Counted from the first letter of the stretch, positions 25,005 to 33,511 are shown. The stretch is DNA of 57,438 nucleotides from Streptomyces sp. Ru62 (GCF_002920615.1 NZ_PQSU01000046.1:1-57438), one strand, 5' to 3'. Notes: generated from the letters alone by a model not told the origin. Translations and numbers: made by a program.

Positions 25005-26098
25005 CGTCCGCCCGCACCGCGTGCGACACCGGCCGCCGCGCCCGCGGAGGGATGCAGGGGGGCGTCCGGAACGTGGGCGGGCCGGGTCCCGGCGAGCTCC
25101 TTGCGCAGGACGGGCACGATCTCGCCCAGCGCTTCGATCTGCTCCAGTACGGTCCTGTGCGGGACGCCGATGCCGTCCACGTTGAACAACTGCCGCTGGT
25201 AGTCGCCGCCCGCGTGTTCGCGATAGGCGAGGACGCGCTCGATCACCTGCTGCGGGCTTCCGACGACCACCGCCGTCCGGGCCATCGTGTCCTCCAGCGA
25301 CGGACCGTTCCCGTACGCGGCGGAGCCGTCGAAGTAGGGGCGGAACTCCCGTACGGCGTCCTGCGAGTTGCTGCGCACGAACAGGTGCGCGGCGAGGCCG
25401 ACGACGGCGTGGTCGGCGGGGCCGTGTCCGTGGTGTTCGAAGCGGCTCCGGTAGAGGTCGACCAGCCTGCGGACGTGTTCCTTGGGCCAGAAGAGGTTGT
25501 TGTGGAAGAAGCCGTCACCGTAGTACGCGGCCTGTTCGGCGATCTCCGGGCTGCGGATGGAAGCGTGCCAGACGAAGGGCGGAACACCGCCGAGCGGGCG
25601 CGGAGTGGAGGTGAATCCCTGCAGCGGGGTACGGAACCGTCCGCTCCAGTCCACCACCTCCTCGCGCCACAGCCGGTGCAGCAGGGCGTAGTTCTCCACC
25701 GCCAGCTCGATGCCGTTGCGGATGTCCTGGCCGAACCAGGGATAGACCGGGCCGGTGTTGCCACGGCCGAGCATCAGGTCGACCCGGCCGTCCGCGAGGT
25801 GCTGCAGCATCGCGTAGTCCTCGGCGATCTTCACCGGGTCGTTGGTCGTGATCAGCGTGGTGGACGTCGACAGCAGGATCCGTTCGGTCCGTGCCGCGAT
25901 GTGCCCGAGCAGCGTGGTGGGGGAGGACGGGACGAAAGGAGGGTTGTGGTGCTCGCCGATCGCGAAGACGTCCAGCCCGACATCCTCCGCCAGCTTCGCG
26001 TACTCCACGAGTGCCTTGATCCGCTCGTGCTCCGGGGGAGTCCGCCCGGACAGCGGGTCGCGCGCCACGTCGCCCACACCGAAGATCCCGAAGTGCAT
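25001..26098 (-). CDS. FMN-dependent luciferase-like monooxygenase (CE1758-like)
   Basis: A 365-residue LLM-class protein from ATG 26098. Family segments are clear: MHFGIFGVGDVARDPLSG, GLDVFAIGEHHNPPFVPSSP, STSTTLITTNDPVKIAEDYAM, GRVDLMLGRGNTGPVYPWFG and FVWHASIRSPEIAEQAA. It is followed with a 4-bp overlap by an FMN reductase gene, so the two form a two-component flavin monooxygenase. It would use reduced FMN and O2 to oxygenate a small substrate, possibly a feeder step for the catabolic cluster (inference). A MarR-type box lies 562 bp upstream. Confidence 0.87.
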   Translation of the reverse strand: MHFGIFGVGDVARDPLSGRTPPEHERIKALVEYAKLAEDVGLDVFAIGEHHNPPFVPSSPTTLLGHIAARTERILLSTSTTLITTNDPVKIAEDYAMLQHLADGRVDLMLGRGNTGPVYPWFGQDIRNGIELAVENYALLHRLWREEVVDWSGRFRTPLQGFTSTPRPLGGVPPFVWHASIRSPEIAEQAAYYGDGFFHNNLFWPKEHVRRLVDLYRSRFEHHGHGPADHAVVGLAAHLFVRSNSQDAVREFRPYFDGSAAYGNGPSLEDTMARTAVVVGSPQQVIERVLAYREHAGGDYQRQLFNVDGIGVPHRTVLEQIEALGEIVPVLRKELAGTRPAHVPDAPLHPSAGAAAGVARGAGGR

Positions 26099-26311
26099 AC
26101 GTGTGTCCTGCCTGTCGTGTCGACGGCTGTGTCGGCCGCCGTGATGGACTGAGGGTTCCTCGGCTGAGTCACCGGCTGTTCTGCGCCGGCGCACGACGCG
26201 CGGTGCGGGCCGCGACAGAGGTAGGGGGCTGTCCGCGGGGTGCGGACGCCGCGGTGACGACCGCGGGGTCGTCCGCTGCCACCGGCCGGACGGCGCTCGG
26301 GCCGGCCGGTC

Positions 26312-26533
26312 TCACTTCCGGCCGGGCCGGCCTGCCGTCCGGTCGTCGCCGCTTCCGAGGAGTGTGGCGGGCGGCATCAGGGGCGTGCCCGCCGGTCGGC
26401 GGTGACGGCCGTGGCCCACGAAGTCGCCGGCGGGAGCGCACCGGTCCTCGTCGGCGTGTGTGCCCCGGTGCCGGCCGGTTCCCCCGAAGGTGCGGACACG
26501 TTCTGACGGGACGTCGGTGATGCTGGGAGCCAT
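26312..26533 (-). CDS. Possible small protein of unknown function
   Basis: A 73-codon frame from ATG 26533 with AGGAAGAAAG just upstream and G/C-rich third positions. The sequence is rich in Gly, Arg and His and matches nothing I know; the second half may be out of frame. It lies between the MarR-type box at 26660 and the LLM monooxygenase, so it could be the first gene of that transcript or simply leader sequence. The rest of the 690-bp gap (26099-26788) shows no other gene. Confidence 0.25.
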   Translation of the reverse strand: MAPSITDVPSERVRTFGGTGRHRGTHADEDRCAPAGDFVGHGRHRRPAGTPLMPPATLLGSGDDRTAGRPGRK

Positions 26534-26659
26534 CTCTTTCTTCCTACGTGGTGTGCACTGCTGGGCAGTGGAGAACGATCGGGTGTCCGGCGGGCCACGT
26601 GCGCTCGTCAGGCGTGAGCCATCGCCGCCGACGGGACCGGATACACGGTCCCCAATAAC

Positions 26660-26675
26660 TTGCTGCGCGAAGCAA
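26660..26675. promoter_or_regulatory. MarR-type box TTGCT-N6-AGCAA
   Basis: TTGCTGCGCGAAGCAA has perfect arms. Read on the minus strand it becomes TTGCTTCGCGCAGCAA, nearly the box at 27374, and a TATATT stands just before it as a possible -10 of a promoter for the LLM/FMN reductase genes. Confidence 0.6.
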
Positions 26676-26788
26676 ATATAAGCACGTATCTCGCCGGTCG
26701 CCCGGCCGGGACCTGTGCTGTGCGTCACATGTTGGGGGCGCGCATGCCCGCCCCGGCCGGCCGGCTGCCCCGGCCGGGGCGCGCGGAA

Positions 26789-27256
26789 TCAGACGGCGAC
26801 GTTCCGCAGGGCGGCGGCGAGCTTGGCGAGGTCGAAACCCTCCAGATGGTCGAGGAAGTGCCGGCGTATGGCGGCGAGCGCGCTCGGCCACGCCTCCTCC
26901 AGGCGCGTCAGCCCGCTGTCGGTGAGGTAGGCGTGCCAGCTGCGGCCGTCCTGGTCGCACCGCACGCGCTGGATGTACCCCTGGCTCTCCAGGCGTTGCA
27001 CGACCCGGGTCATGCCGCTGAGCGACATCTCGCAGGCGTTGGCGAGGGCGCCCATGCGCATCTGCCGGTCGGGCGCCTCGGACAGGTGCATCAGGGTCAG
27101 GTACTCCGTGTTGGACATCCGCTGCTCACGCATCATGTCGGCGTCGATCGCGCGCGGCAGGGCGTAGATGAGGCAGGGAAGGGACCGGACGACGGCCTCC
27201 TCGTCCGCGGACAGCGGTCGGACGCCGTCTGTGGTTGCTGCGGGCTTCGGTGCCAT
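26789..27256 (-). CDS. MarR-family transcriptional regulator
   Basis: A 155-residue winged-helix regulator from ATG 27256 with GAGGATG upstream. The MarR core is clear: QRMSNTEYLTLMHLSEAPDRQMRMGALANACEMS, then the recognition helix and wing SGMTRVVQRLESQGYIQRVRC followed by DGRSWHAYLTDSG. It is a clear paralogue of the divergent gene at 27435. The 178-bp gap between them carries shared operator boxes. MarR proteins usually repress aromatic or CoA-ester pathways and release DNA on ligand binding. Confidence 0.9.
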   Translation of the reverse strand: MAPKPAATTDGVRPLSADEEAVVRSLPCLIYALPRAIDADMMREQRMSNTEYLTLMHLSEAPDRQMRMGALANACEMSLSGMTRVVQRLESQGYIQRVRCDQDGRSWHAYLTDSGLTRLEEAWPSALAAIRRHFLDHLEGFDLAKLAAALRNVAV

Positions 27257-27342
27257 GGTCACATCCTCATGTTTCGCTCGTGAAAGCCGCGCCGGCCGAC
27301 CGGGGTGCACTCGACTTCCCGGCTGAAGGAGCATCGCACCCT

Positions 27343-27389
27343 TTACTTGACGCTGCAATTTTCAGTCGCTAGATTGCTTGTCGCAGCAA
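27343..27389 (+). promoter_or_regulatory. MarR promoter with two overlapping boxes
   Basis: TTGACG (27347-27352) and TAGATT (27370-27375) with a 17-bp spacer make a good promoter towards 27435. A perfect box TTGCT-N6-AGCAA (27374-27389) covers the -10 and start region. A weaker copy, TTACT-N6-TGCAA (27343-27358), covers the -35. The layout predicts autoregulation by MarR binding. Confidence 0.65.
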
Positions 27390-27434
27390 GTATATCCCGG
27401 ACCGTCGCCGGGCGCGCCTCGCGGAGGATTCGGC

Positions 27435-28013
27435 ATGATCAGATCGGACAGTACCCGGCCGGAGGGGCCGGCGCGGGCCGGGCCGCTCCCGCCGCCCCTG
27501 GCTGTCTCGGTCGGTCGGGCACGTACTGTGGGCAACATGTCCTCTGACGCACGCCGTTCGCAGCCCGCTGAGCGGGAACCGCGTGCTCTCACCGCGGACG
27601 AGGAGGCCGTCGTGCGGGCGCTCGGACGTGTCATCTACGCCCTGCCGCGCGCCGTCGACGTCGACATGGTCCGGGAGCAACGTCTCCCTCTCGTCGAATA
27701 CCTCGTACTGATGAACCTCTCGGAGGCCCCGGACCGGCAGATGCGTATGGGCGACCTCGCCGCCGCGGTGGAGATGTCGGTCAGTGGTATGACGCGCCTG
27801 GTGGACCGCTTGGAGAGGCGAGGGCTCGTGCGGCGGGTCAGGCCGGCGGAGGACGCCCGCGGCTGGAACGCGAGCCTCACCGACGCGGGGTTCGCCCGGC
27901 TGGAGAAGGCCTGGCCGACCAACCTGGCATCCGTCCGGCGCCACTTCCTCGACCACCTCGCGGGCCTGGACCTCGCCAGGCTGGCGGCGGCTCTGCGCAA
28001 GATCGGCACTTGA
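27435..28013 (+). CDS. MarR-family transcriptional regulator, divergent twin
   Basis: A 192-residue protein if started at ATG 27435, which has GGAGG 8 bp upstream; an ATG at 27537 would give 158 residues, the more usual family length. The winged-helix region parallels the twin at 26789 (EYLVLMNLSEAPDRQMRMGDL, SGMTRLVDRLERRGLVRRV, DARGWNASLTDAG, HFLDHLAGLDLARLAAALR). Two sister regulators sharing one operator region may form heterodimers or respond to different ligands. The DoxX-like gene follows 182 bp downstream. Confidence 0.88.
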   Translation: MIRSDSTRPEGPARAGPLPPPLAVSVGRARTVGNMSSDARRSQPAEREPRALTADEEAVVRALGRVIYALPRAVDVDMVREQRLPLVEYLVLMNLSEAPDRQMRMGDLAAAVEMSVSGMTRLVDRLERRGLVRRVRPAEDARGWNASLTDAGFARLEKAWPTNLASVRRHFLDHLAGLDLARLAAALRKIGT

Positions 28014-28195
28014 CGGGTGCGGGCGTCCGCCCTGCCCGGCTGAGGCCGGCGTGTGCCGATCCGGGCGTGGGCGCATGTCTTCCGATCCGCAGGACTTCCC
28101 GCGTCCCCCGCCTGGCGAACGCGCGGGGGACACATGAGCATCCTCCCTCGTGTCCACCCGACTATCTTCATCTCATCTCGACGTCAAGGACTGTC

Positions 28196-28564
28196 ATGTA
28201 CATTGCCGCCGTTGTTCTCAGCGTTCTCCTCGCCCTCTTCTCCCTCGCCGCCGGCGCGCCCAAGGCGCAGCTGAAGGGTGACGTCCCGAACGGCCTCGTG
28301 GCCAAGGGACTCAGCGCCGGACTGGTCCGCTTCATCGGCCTCGCCGAGGCGGCCGCGGCGGTGGGACTCGTCGTGGGCATCTGGTGGCAGCCCCTGGGCA
28401 TCGCCGCGGCCGTCGGCATGGCGGTCCTGCTCCTGGGAGCGATCGGGTACCACGTCAAGTGGGGCGACTACGGGGACAGCGCGAGCCGTGGCGGTGCCAT
28501 GGCTCCGGTGCTCTTCCTCGTCGTCGCGGTGGCGGCCGCCCTCACCCTCGCCGCCTCGCAGTGA
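28196..28564 (+). CDS. DoxX-family membrane protein
   Basis: A 122-residue protein with four hydrophobic segments (about residues 3-19, 45-61, 65-84 and 100-119), starting MYIAAVVLSVLLALFSLAAGAPK and including LVRFIGLAEAAAAVGLVVGIWW. The spacing matches small DoxX/DoxD-like proteins of actinobacteria. The family sits in the cytoplasmic membrane and some members couple to quinone or thiol redox reactions. AAGGA precedes ATG 28196. Confidence 0.8.
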   Translation: MYIAAVVLSVLLALFSLAAGAPKAQLKGDVPNGLVAKGLSAGLVRFIGLAEAAAAVGLVVGIWWQPLGIAAAVGMAVLLLGAIGYHVKWGDYGDSASRGGAMAPVLFLVVAVAAALTLAASQ

Positions 28565-28589
28565 GACCCGCGGCGCCGGGCGGCGGCCG

Positions 28590-28912
28590 GTGCTCTCCCT
28601 GAGGGCCCTGCGCCGGCTCATCGCCGGCGTCGCGGGGCCGCCGTCCGGGGAAGGGCCGGTACGGCGGGAGTCCACCCGGGACGGGCACGCCGCGCGGGTC
28701 CACCCGGGACGGGCCGCCGCGCGGGCGCTGCTGGACGGACTGGACGCCCGTGGGCGCGAAGCCGCCCTCGCCGTGGCCGAGGGGAAGACCCATGCGACGC
28801 ACAGATCGCCGCCGACCTCCGTCTGGGCATCCCGGCGGACGAGACACATGTCTCCCAGGTCCTGTCCGAGCTCGGACTGGACAACCGGGTCCGCATCGCC
28901 CTCGCAGGCCCT
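28590..28912 (+). pseudogene. LuxR/NarL-type response-regulator output domain, fragment
   Basis: One forward frame reads VLSLRALRRLIAGV and later ALLDGLDARGREAALAVAEGKTHA. After a frame change near 28797 another continues QIAADLRLGIPADETHVSQV and LSELGLDNRVRIALA. Joined, these form the linker and LuxR helix-turn-helix of a response regulator. The receiver domain is missing and the frame is broken, so this is a decayed fragment wedged between DoxX and HxlR. Confidence 0.5.
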
Positions 28913-28936
28913 GGGCCGCCCCCTGCCCGTCGGCCG

Positions 28937-29422
28937 CTACGCCACCGGCCGCTCGGTAACCGCATCGACCGGTGAGGCCAGGTCGACGTCCTCCAGCGGT
29001 GTCTCCCGGCCGGTCTCGTCGACGAAGGCGACGCGCAGGGGCTGGCCGCTCGACCTGCTGCCCCGGCGTACCAGAGGGCCGTCGGGGTGCGGGCAGTACC
29101 GGTCGCCCCACTGCTGGAGGGCGCCGAAGACCACCATGAGTTCACGCCCAGCGGGGGTCAGGTGGTAGGCCATCCGCGACCGGGTGCCCGCCTCCCGGTA
29201 GGGCCGCTTGTCCAGCACTCCGCCGTCCACCAGGACGCCCAGCCGCTGGGTGAGGACATCGCTCGCCACGCGCAGGCGTTCCCTGAACTCCGAGAAACGC
29301 GTCGCTCCGTTCAGCGCCTCCCGCAGTATCAGCAGACTCCACCGGTCGCCGAACACCTCCAGCGAGCGAACGATGGAGCAACGTGTCTCACCTGTCGGGA
29401 CTGCATGGCTTCTTCTCGGCAT
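28937..29422 (-). CDS. HxlR-family transcriptional regulator
   Basis: A 161-residue winged-helix protein. The HxlR signature is plain: CSIVRSLEVFGDRWSLLILREA, then GATRFSEFRERLRVASDVLTQRL, the wing LVDGGVLDKRPY and RMAYHLTPAGREL. It diverges from two crotonase genes and a hydrolase gene at 29531. A perfect 9-9-9 inverted repeat lies in the gap, the expected operator. HxlR proteins commonly sense electrophiles, aldehydes or aromatic compounds. Confidence 0.9.
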   Translation of the reverse strand: MPRRSHAVPTGETRCSIVRSLEVFGDRWSLLILREALNGATRFSEFRERLRVASDVLTQRLGVLVDGGVLDKRPYREAGTRSRMAYHLTPAGRELMVVFGALQQWGDRYCPHPDGPLVRRGSRSSGQPLRVAFVDETGRETPLEDVDLASPVDAVTERPVA

Positions 29423-29448
29423 ACCGCCATCCTACCGTTGGGACGGGA

Positions 29449-29475
29449 TTTCCAATCCAGATGCTAGATTGGAAA
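29449..29475. promoter_or_regulatory. HxlR operator candidate, 9-bp inverted repeat
   Basis: TTTCCAATC (29449-29457) and GATTGGAAA (29467-29475) are perfect arms with a 9-bp spacer in the HxlR/crotonase gap. The AT-rich palindrome stands out in GC-rich surroundings. Confidence 0.65.
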
Positions 29476-29530
29476 ACAGGTCTCAGACACAGCATGCGCG
29501 GAGGTCACCGTTAACGCACAGCAGCGCCTC

Positions 29531-30366
29531 GTGAGGGACAGGTCGGATCCCCGGGTGTGGCGGATCACCTTCGACCATCCGCCGCTCAACCTCATCGACC
29601 GCCACACCATCAGTGAACCGGCCTCTCTCGTAGAAGAGTTGGAGCAGGATCCCGACGTGCGCGTCGTGGTCTTCGACAGCGCGGTCCCGGACTTCTTCCT
29701 GGCGCCCTACGACATCGACGCTCCGATACCCCAGAGCCCGCCGCCGGCCGGACCCACGGGCCTTCCCCCATGGCTGGACGTACTGGCGCGGTCGCCGAGG
29801 GCCCGTTCGTGTCGATCGCCAAGATCCGGGGACGCGCCCGTGGCGCCGGCAGCGAGTTCGTCCTGGCGTGCGACATGAGGTACGCCAGCCGGGAGCACGC
29901 GGTGCTGTCCCAGCCCGAGATTGGTCTCGGACTCGTCGCGGGCGGTGCCCCCACGCACCGTCTGCCCTTCCTCACCGGCCGCGGCCGGGCACTGGAGATC
30001 ATGCTCACCGGCCAGGACTACGATGCCGACCTCGCCGAGCGCTACGGCTATGTCGACCGCGCGGTTCCGGACTCCGACCTGGACACGCTCGTCACGGACG
30101 TCGCGGAGAGGATCGCCTCCTTCGACAAGGTCGCGCTCGTCGAGGTGAAGGACTTCGTCGGCGAGGTCACGCTTCCCGCCCATGCCCTCCAGGCCCGGAC
30201 CGGCCGCGCGTTCTGGACCTCCGCGGCCCGCCCGGCCAGCCGGCGCCGGCTCGACGCCGCGGGGCAGCGGGGACTGGGCAGGCCCGGCGACTTCGAGATG
30301 CGCATGGGGCGGCACCTGCCGGACCTCGACGGCCCGGCCGGCTCCGAGGGCCGCCCCTCGTCGTGA
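29531..30366 (+). pseudogene. Enoyl-CoA hydratase-family protein, frameshift near 29790
   Basis: From about 29531 the frame reads VWRITFDHPPLNLIDRHTIS and DPDVRVVVFDSAVPDFFLAP, then fails. A second frame continues AEGPFVSIAKIRGRARGAGSEF to the stop at 30366. One extra G near 29790 would join them into about 279 residues. Both crotonase glutamates are present (GAGSEFVLACD and LSQPEIGLGLVAGG). The protein is a paralogue of the next gene. The N-terminus may begin about 9 codons earlier than the GTG at 29531, but no standard start is there. Confidence 0.7.
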
Positions 30367-30440
30367 CCCCGCCCGCCCGGCCCGTCGCGGCACGGCCCCG
30401 GCTCCGTGAACCCGCGTACACCCCCACGAGGGAGACACCC

Positions 30441-31259
30441 GTGAGCACCCACGAACAGTTCGCCGTCGAAGAGGTCAGTCCGTCCTACTGGCGGGTCACC
30501 TTCTCCAACGGGGAGATCAACCTGATCGACCCCGACACCATCGAGCAGCTGGCCGAGCTGGTCACCCGCATCGAGCAGGCCGCGGAGCTGAGCGCCGTCG
30601 TCTTCCGCAGCGCCAACCCCGACTTCTTCATGGCGCACTGGGACATGCTGGCCGACCGGTCCCGCGTCGCCGCGATGCGGCCGGCTCCCTCCGGCCTGCA
30701 CCCGTTCGCCGACAACCTGTACCGGCTCGGGAAGGTCCCCGCCGTCACCATCACCGAGCTCAACGGCCGCGCCCGTGGCGCCGGCAGCGAGTTCGCCCTG
30801 GCGACCGACATCCGCTTCGCCGGACCGGGCGCCGTCCTCGGCCAGTTCGAGGTCGGCGTCGGCTCCGTCCCCGGAGGAAACCCCAGCGGCCGGCTGCCCT
30901 ACCTGGTGGGCCGCGGGCGCGCCCTGGAGATCCTGCTCGGCGCCGACGACTTCCCCGCCGACCTCGCGGCGGCGTACGGCTACGTCAACCGCGTCCTGCC
31001 GGACGGCGAACTGGAGCGGTTCGTGGACGGCTTCGCCCGCCGCGTCGCGGGCTTCGACAAGACGGCGATCACCCGGACCAAGGCCCTCGTCGACGCGGAG
31101 TCCCTGCCCGCCGAGGAGTCCTACGGCGCCAGCCTGCAAGCCTTCTTCCAGACCTCCGGACGTCCGGAGAACGCCCACCGCGTCCGCTCCCTGTTCGAGC
31201 GTGGGCTCCAGCGGCCCGACGGCGTGGAACTCGACCTCGGCCGCCACATCGCCGAGTAG
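30441..31259 (+). CDS. Enoyl-CoA hydratase-family protein
   Basis: A 272-residue crotonase from GTG 30441 with GAGGGAG at 30428. Features: YWRVTFSNGEINLIDPDTIE, LSAVVFRSANPDFFMAHWD, the oxyanion and first glutamate segment RGAGSEFALATDIRFAG, and the second glutamate in LGQFEVGVGSVPGGNPSG. The C-terminal end EFHAVGPL-type shadow can be ignored; the protein ends LGRHIAE. It is intact, unlike the preceding paralogue. The two lie under the HxlR operator and upstream of a hydrolase, so they may act on one CoA substrate. Confidence 0.85.
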   Translation: MSTHEQFAVEEVSPSYWRVTFSNGEINLIDPDTIEQLAELVTRIEQAAELSAVVFRSANPDFFMAHWDMLADRSRVAAMRPAPSGLHPFADNLYRLGKVPAVTITELNGRARGAGSEFALATDIRFAGPGAVLGQFEVGVGSVPGGNPSGRLPYLVGRGRALEILLGADDFPADLAAAYGYVNRVLPDGELERFVDGFARRVAGFDKTAITRTKALVDAESLPAEESYGASLQAFFQTSGRPENAHRVRSLFERGLQRPDGVELDLGRHIAE

Positions 31260-31289
31260 GACACACGCAGGCCGTTACGGTCCCGGAAG

Positions 31290-32192
31290 ATGCGCATGGC
31301 CTTCACCCGTCACGACGTCGAGATACCGGCGGAAGGGGCGACCCTCGGGGCTTGGCTCTTCGTGCCCGACCGTGCCGGCTCGCCGCTCCCGGCCATCACC
31401 ATGGCCATCGGGCTCGGCGGGATCAAGGACCAGGGACTCGAACCCTTCGCCAGGGCCTTCGCCGAGGCAGGTTTCGTCGTCCTGGCCCACGATCACCGCA
31501 CCTTCGGTTCCAGCACCGGAACGCCGCGCCACGATGTCGACCCGTGGCAGCAGATCGCGGACTGGCGCCGGGCGATCTCCTACCTGGAGGCACGGCCGGA
31601 GGTCGACGCGGGCCGCATCGGTCTGTGGGGGACCAGCTTCGCCGGAGGCCACGCCCTGGTGCTCGGTGCCACCGACCGCCGGCTGCGTGCCGTCGTGGCG
31701 CAGATACCCATCGTCAGCGGCATGGAGATCGGCCTGCGCCGCGTCCTGCCGGAGCATCAGGCGCAGATCGAACGGCGGTACGACGACGAGCGCGCGCAGT
31801 TGCGGGGGAGCGACCCGGCGACGGTCACGATCGTCGGCAAGGACCCGGCCGTTCCCGCTCTGTACCACGCTCCCGAGGTCGTCGACTTCTACCTCCGGCC
31901 GTACGAGTCCGACGTCCCGTGGGAGAACAGGCTGACGCTGCGATCCAGCCGGAAGAGCCGTAGGTACGAACCCGGGGTGTACATCAACCGTGTCTCACCC
32001 ACGCCCCTGCTGATGATCGTCGGCCGTGAGGACACCATGACGCCGACCGACATGGCACTCGCCGCGTACGAGCGCGCGCTGGAGCCCAAGCGGCTGGAGC
32101 TGATCCCGGGCGGACACTTCTCGCCGTACCTGGAGGAGTTCGACGCGGCCGGCAGCGCGGCCGTCGACTGGTTCGCGCAGCACCTGTCCTGA
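31290..32192 (+). CDS. Alpha/beta hydrolase (dienelactone-hydrolase/acetyl-xylan-esterase-like)
   Basis: A 300-residue hydrolase from ATG 31290. Visible are AWLFVPD and the oxyanion segment IGLGGIKDQGLEPFARAFAEAGF, the HDHRTFGSSTG strand-turn, the nucleophile elbow GLWGTSFAGGHAL (Ser about residue 115), Asp in IVGREDTMTPTDM and His in LELIPGGHFSPYLEEF. The single domain with the DHRTFG motif resembles hydrolases of the X-Pro dipeptidyl-peptidase/dienelactone superfamily. It starts 30 bp after the crotonase stop and ends before a strong terminator, closing the HxlR-controlled unit. Confidence 0.85.
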   Translation: MRMAFTRHDVEIPAEGATLGAWLFVPDRAGSPLPAITMAIGLGGIKDQGLEPFARAFAEAGFVVLAHDHRTFGSSTGTPRHDVDPWQQIADWRRAISYLEARPEVDAGRIGLWGTSFAGGHALVLGATDRRLRAVVAQIPIVSGMEIGLRRVLPEHQAQIERRYDDERAQLRGSDPATVTIVGKDPAVPALYHAPEVVDFYLRPYESDVPWENRLTLRSSRKSRRYEPGVYINRVSPTPLLMIVGREDTMTPTDMALAAYERALEPKRLELIPGGHFSPYLEEFDAAGSAAVDWFAQHLS

Positions 32193-32230
32193 GGACGCGA
32201 CGGCCGGCGGTGACCGGCCGGGACGCCGCG

Positions 32231-32262
32231 CAGAGGCCCACCGGGCGCCCGGTGGGCCTCTG
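32231..32262 (+). terminator. 15-bp perfect stem terminator
   Basis: CAGAGGCCCACCGGG and CCCGGTGGGCCTCTG pair perfectly around a CG centre, 38 bp after the hydrolase stop. It is the strongest hairpin in this half of the window. Confidence 0.85.
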
Positions 32263-32525
32263 TTGCGTCACGAACTGCGGCAGCAGTGGTGCGCGCCTGC
32301 GAACGCTCACAGCCCGCGACGTGTTCGCCGACGTCGTGTGCGACGCCGCCACGTTGCTACAGGTCCCGCTGCCCTTGCCATCCCGGCCACCGACACGGCG
32401 TGCACGAACCTTCCGGAACCGGTGCTGTCCGTGGCCGACTTCAACGCACGGATCGGCTGGAGCAGGGTGAACCGGCACCTTGCCGAGCCGCCGGGTCGTC
32501 TGTCACCCGGCCTCGACGGCGTGGA

Positions 32526-32556
32526 GCCCCGCTGGCTGGGCGTTCTCCAGCGGGGC
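32526..32556. terminator. 10-bp stem-loop
   Basis: GCCCCGCTGG and CCAGCGGGGC pair perfectly across an 11-nt loop, about 50 bp beyond the stop of the truncated SDR on the minus strand. The surrounding 32263-32605 region shows no recognisable gene. Confidence 0.6.
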
Positions 32557-32605
32557 CTGTGCGGGCGGGTGACAGAGGTCGGGGGCTCGCGGGCTCTGTT
32601 CCGGC

Positions 32606-32905
32606 TCAGGCGCCGCCGATGCTGCGGCCGGCGTTGAGGACCGCGGCGTCGAGCGACCGGCCGGTCTCTTCCACCGCCCGCCACACCGTTTCGACACCTT
32701 CGCTGTGGGAGAGGTCGGCGCGCACGGGGGTGACGTGGACGCCGTGCTGCGCGAGGTCGGCTGCTGCCTGGTCGGTGTGCTCGCTGCGGCCGGTGGCGAT
32801 CAGGTCGAAGCCGTTGATGGCGAACAGCTTGGCGAGTTCGTGGCCGATGCCCGCGGAGGCCCCGGTCACCAGGGCGAGCGGGCGGGGGGAGGCGGTGCTG
32901 CTCAT
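32606..32905 (-). pseudogene. SDR gene truncated to its N-terminal 99 residues
   Basis: ATG 32905 begins a clear Rossmann SDR start: LALVTGASAGIGHELAKLFAINGFDLIATGR, then VRADLSHSEGVETVW and DAAVLNAGRSIGG, ending in a stop exactly where the central sheet should continue. No frame downstream holds the catalytic YxxxK half. It is a truncated gene, lying next to the C-terminal piece of a different SDR. Confidence 0.75.
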
Positions 32906-32944
32906 CAGAGGTGCTCCGTTTGCGTGCGGGGCCGGGGGGTGGAT

Positions 32945-33172
32945 TCACCAGTCCTGGCGGGTGGGGTGGAAGACGATGTCGTTGACGGTGACGTCGGCGG
33001 GCTGGTTCAGGGCGTAGACGACGGCATCGGCCACGCGGTCGGGATGGATGGCGCCCTCGTTGAGTTCCTGGGCGATCTGCTTGCCCTCGCTGTTGGAAAC
33101 CTTCTCCGCCCAGCCCGTGTCGATGACGCCCGGGCTGATCATCGAGACCTGGATGCCGTGGGCGATGCGACA
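32945..33172 (-). pseudogene. SDR gene reduced to its C-terminal part
   Basis: The minus strand reads HGIQVSMISPGVIDTGWAEK and then HPDRVADAVVYALNQPADVT, ending IVFHPTRQDW. This is the typical end of an NAD(P)-dependent SDR of the clavaldehyde-dehydrogenase-like type. Homology stops abruptly at about 33172, where sequence of an unrelated gene in the opposite orientation begins. The start half is absent. Confidence 0.65.
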
Positions 33173-33323
33173 ACACCTGGGGCAACGGGTCCGGCAAGAC
33201 CGGGACGCTCACCTACCGGGCCGGCTCGGGCAGTACCTGGCCGACGGACTCATCCAGCTGGACCGGAACAACGACGGCAAGGGCTACCGCAACACCTACT
33301 TCAACGCGTCCCCCACGGTGTAG
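33173..33323 (+). pseudogene. C-terminal fragment of an unknown, possibly secreted protein
   Basis: Forward frames read NTWGNGSGKTGTLTYRAG, then after a frame change GQYLADGLIQLDRNNDGKGY and RNTYFNASPTV with a stop at 33323. The Gly/Thr/Asn-rich, cysteine-free sequence resembles the end of an exported beta-rich protein. I do not recognise the family. It abuts the SDR fragment, marking a recombination junction. The following 33324-33511 shows nothing. Confidence 0.35.
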
Positions 33324-33511
33324 CCCGCCACCAGCCGGCCGAGCGGCGGACAGGCCGGGGGCGCGCACGGGCGCTGCTCCGACCGGCCGGAACCGTCTGC
33401 GCGATCGCCGTGCCGGGCCCTGACGCACCCCGGCTGCCCACCGCTCGTGCGGCCTGCTGAGGGCTCCCTGGCACAGCCCGGTCCTGCGCCGCACCGATCC
33501 CGCCGTCGCGC

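Noticed and set aside
32210..32640. Plus-strand open frames between the hydrolase terminator and the truncated SDR
   Set aside because: No motif, and two strong hairpins occupy the region; treated as intergenic.
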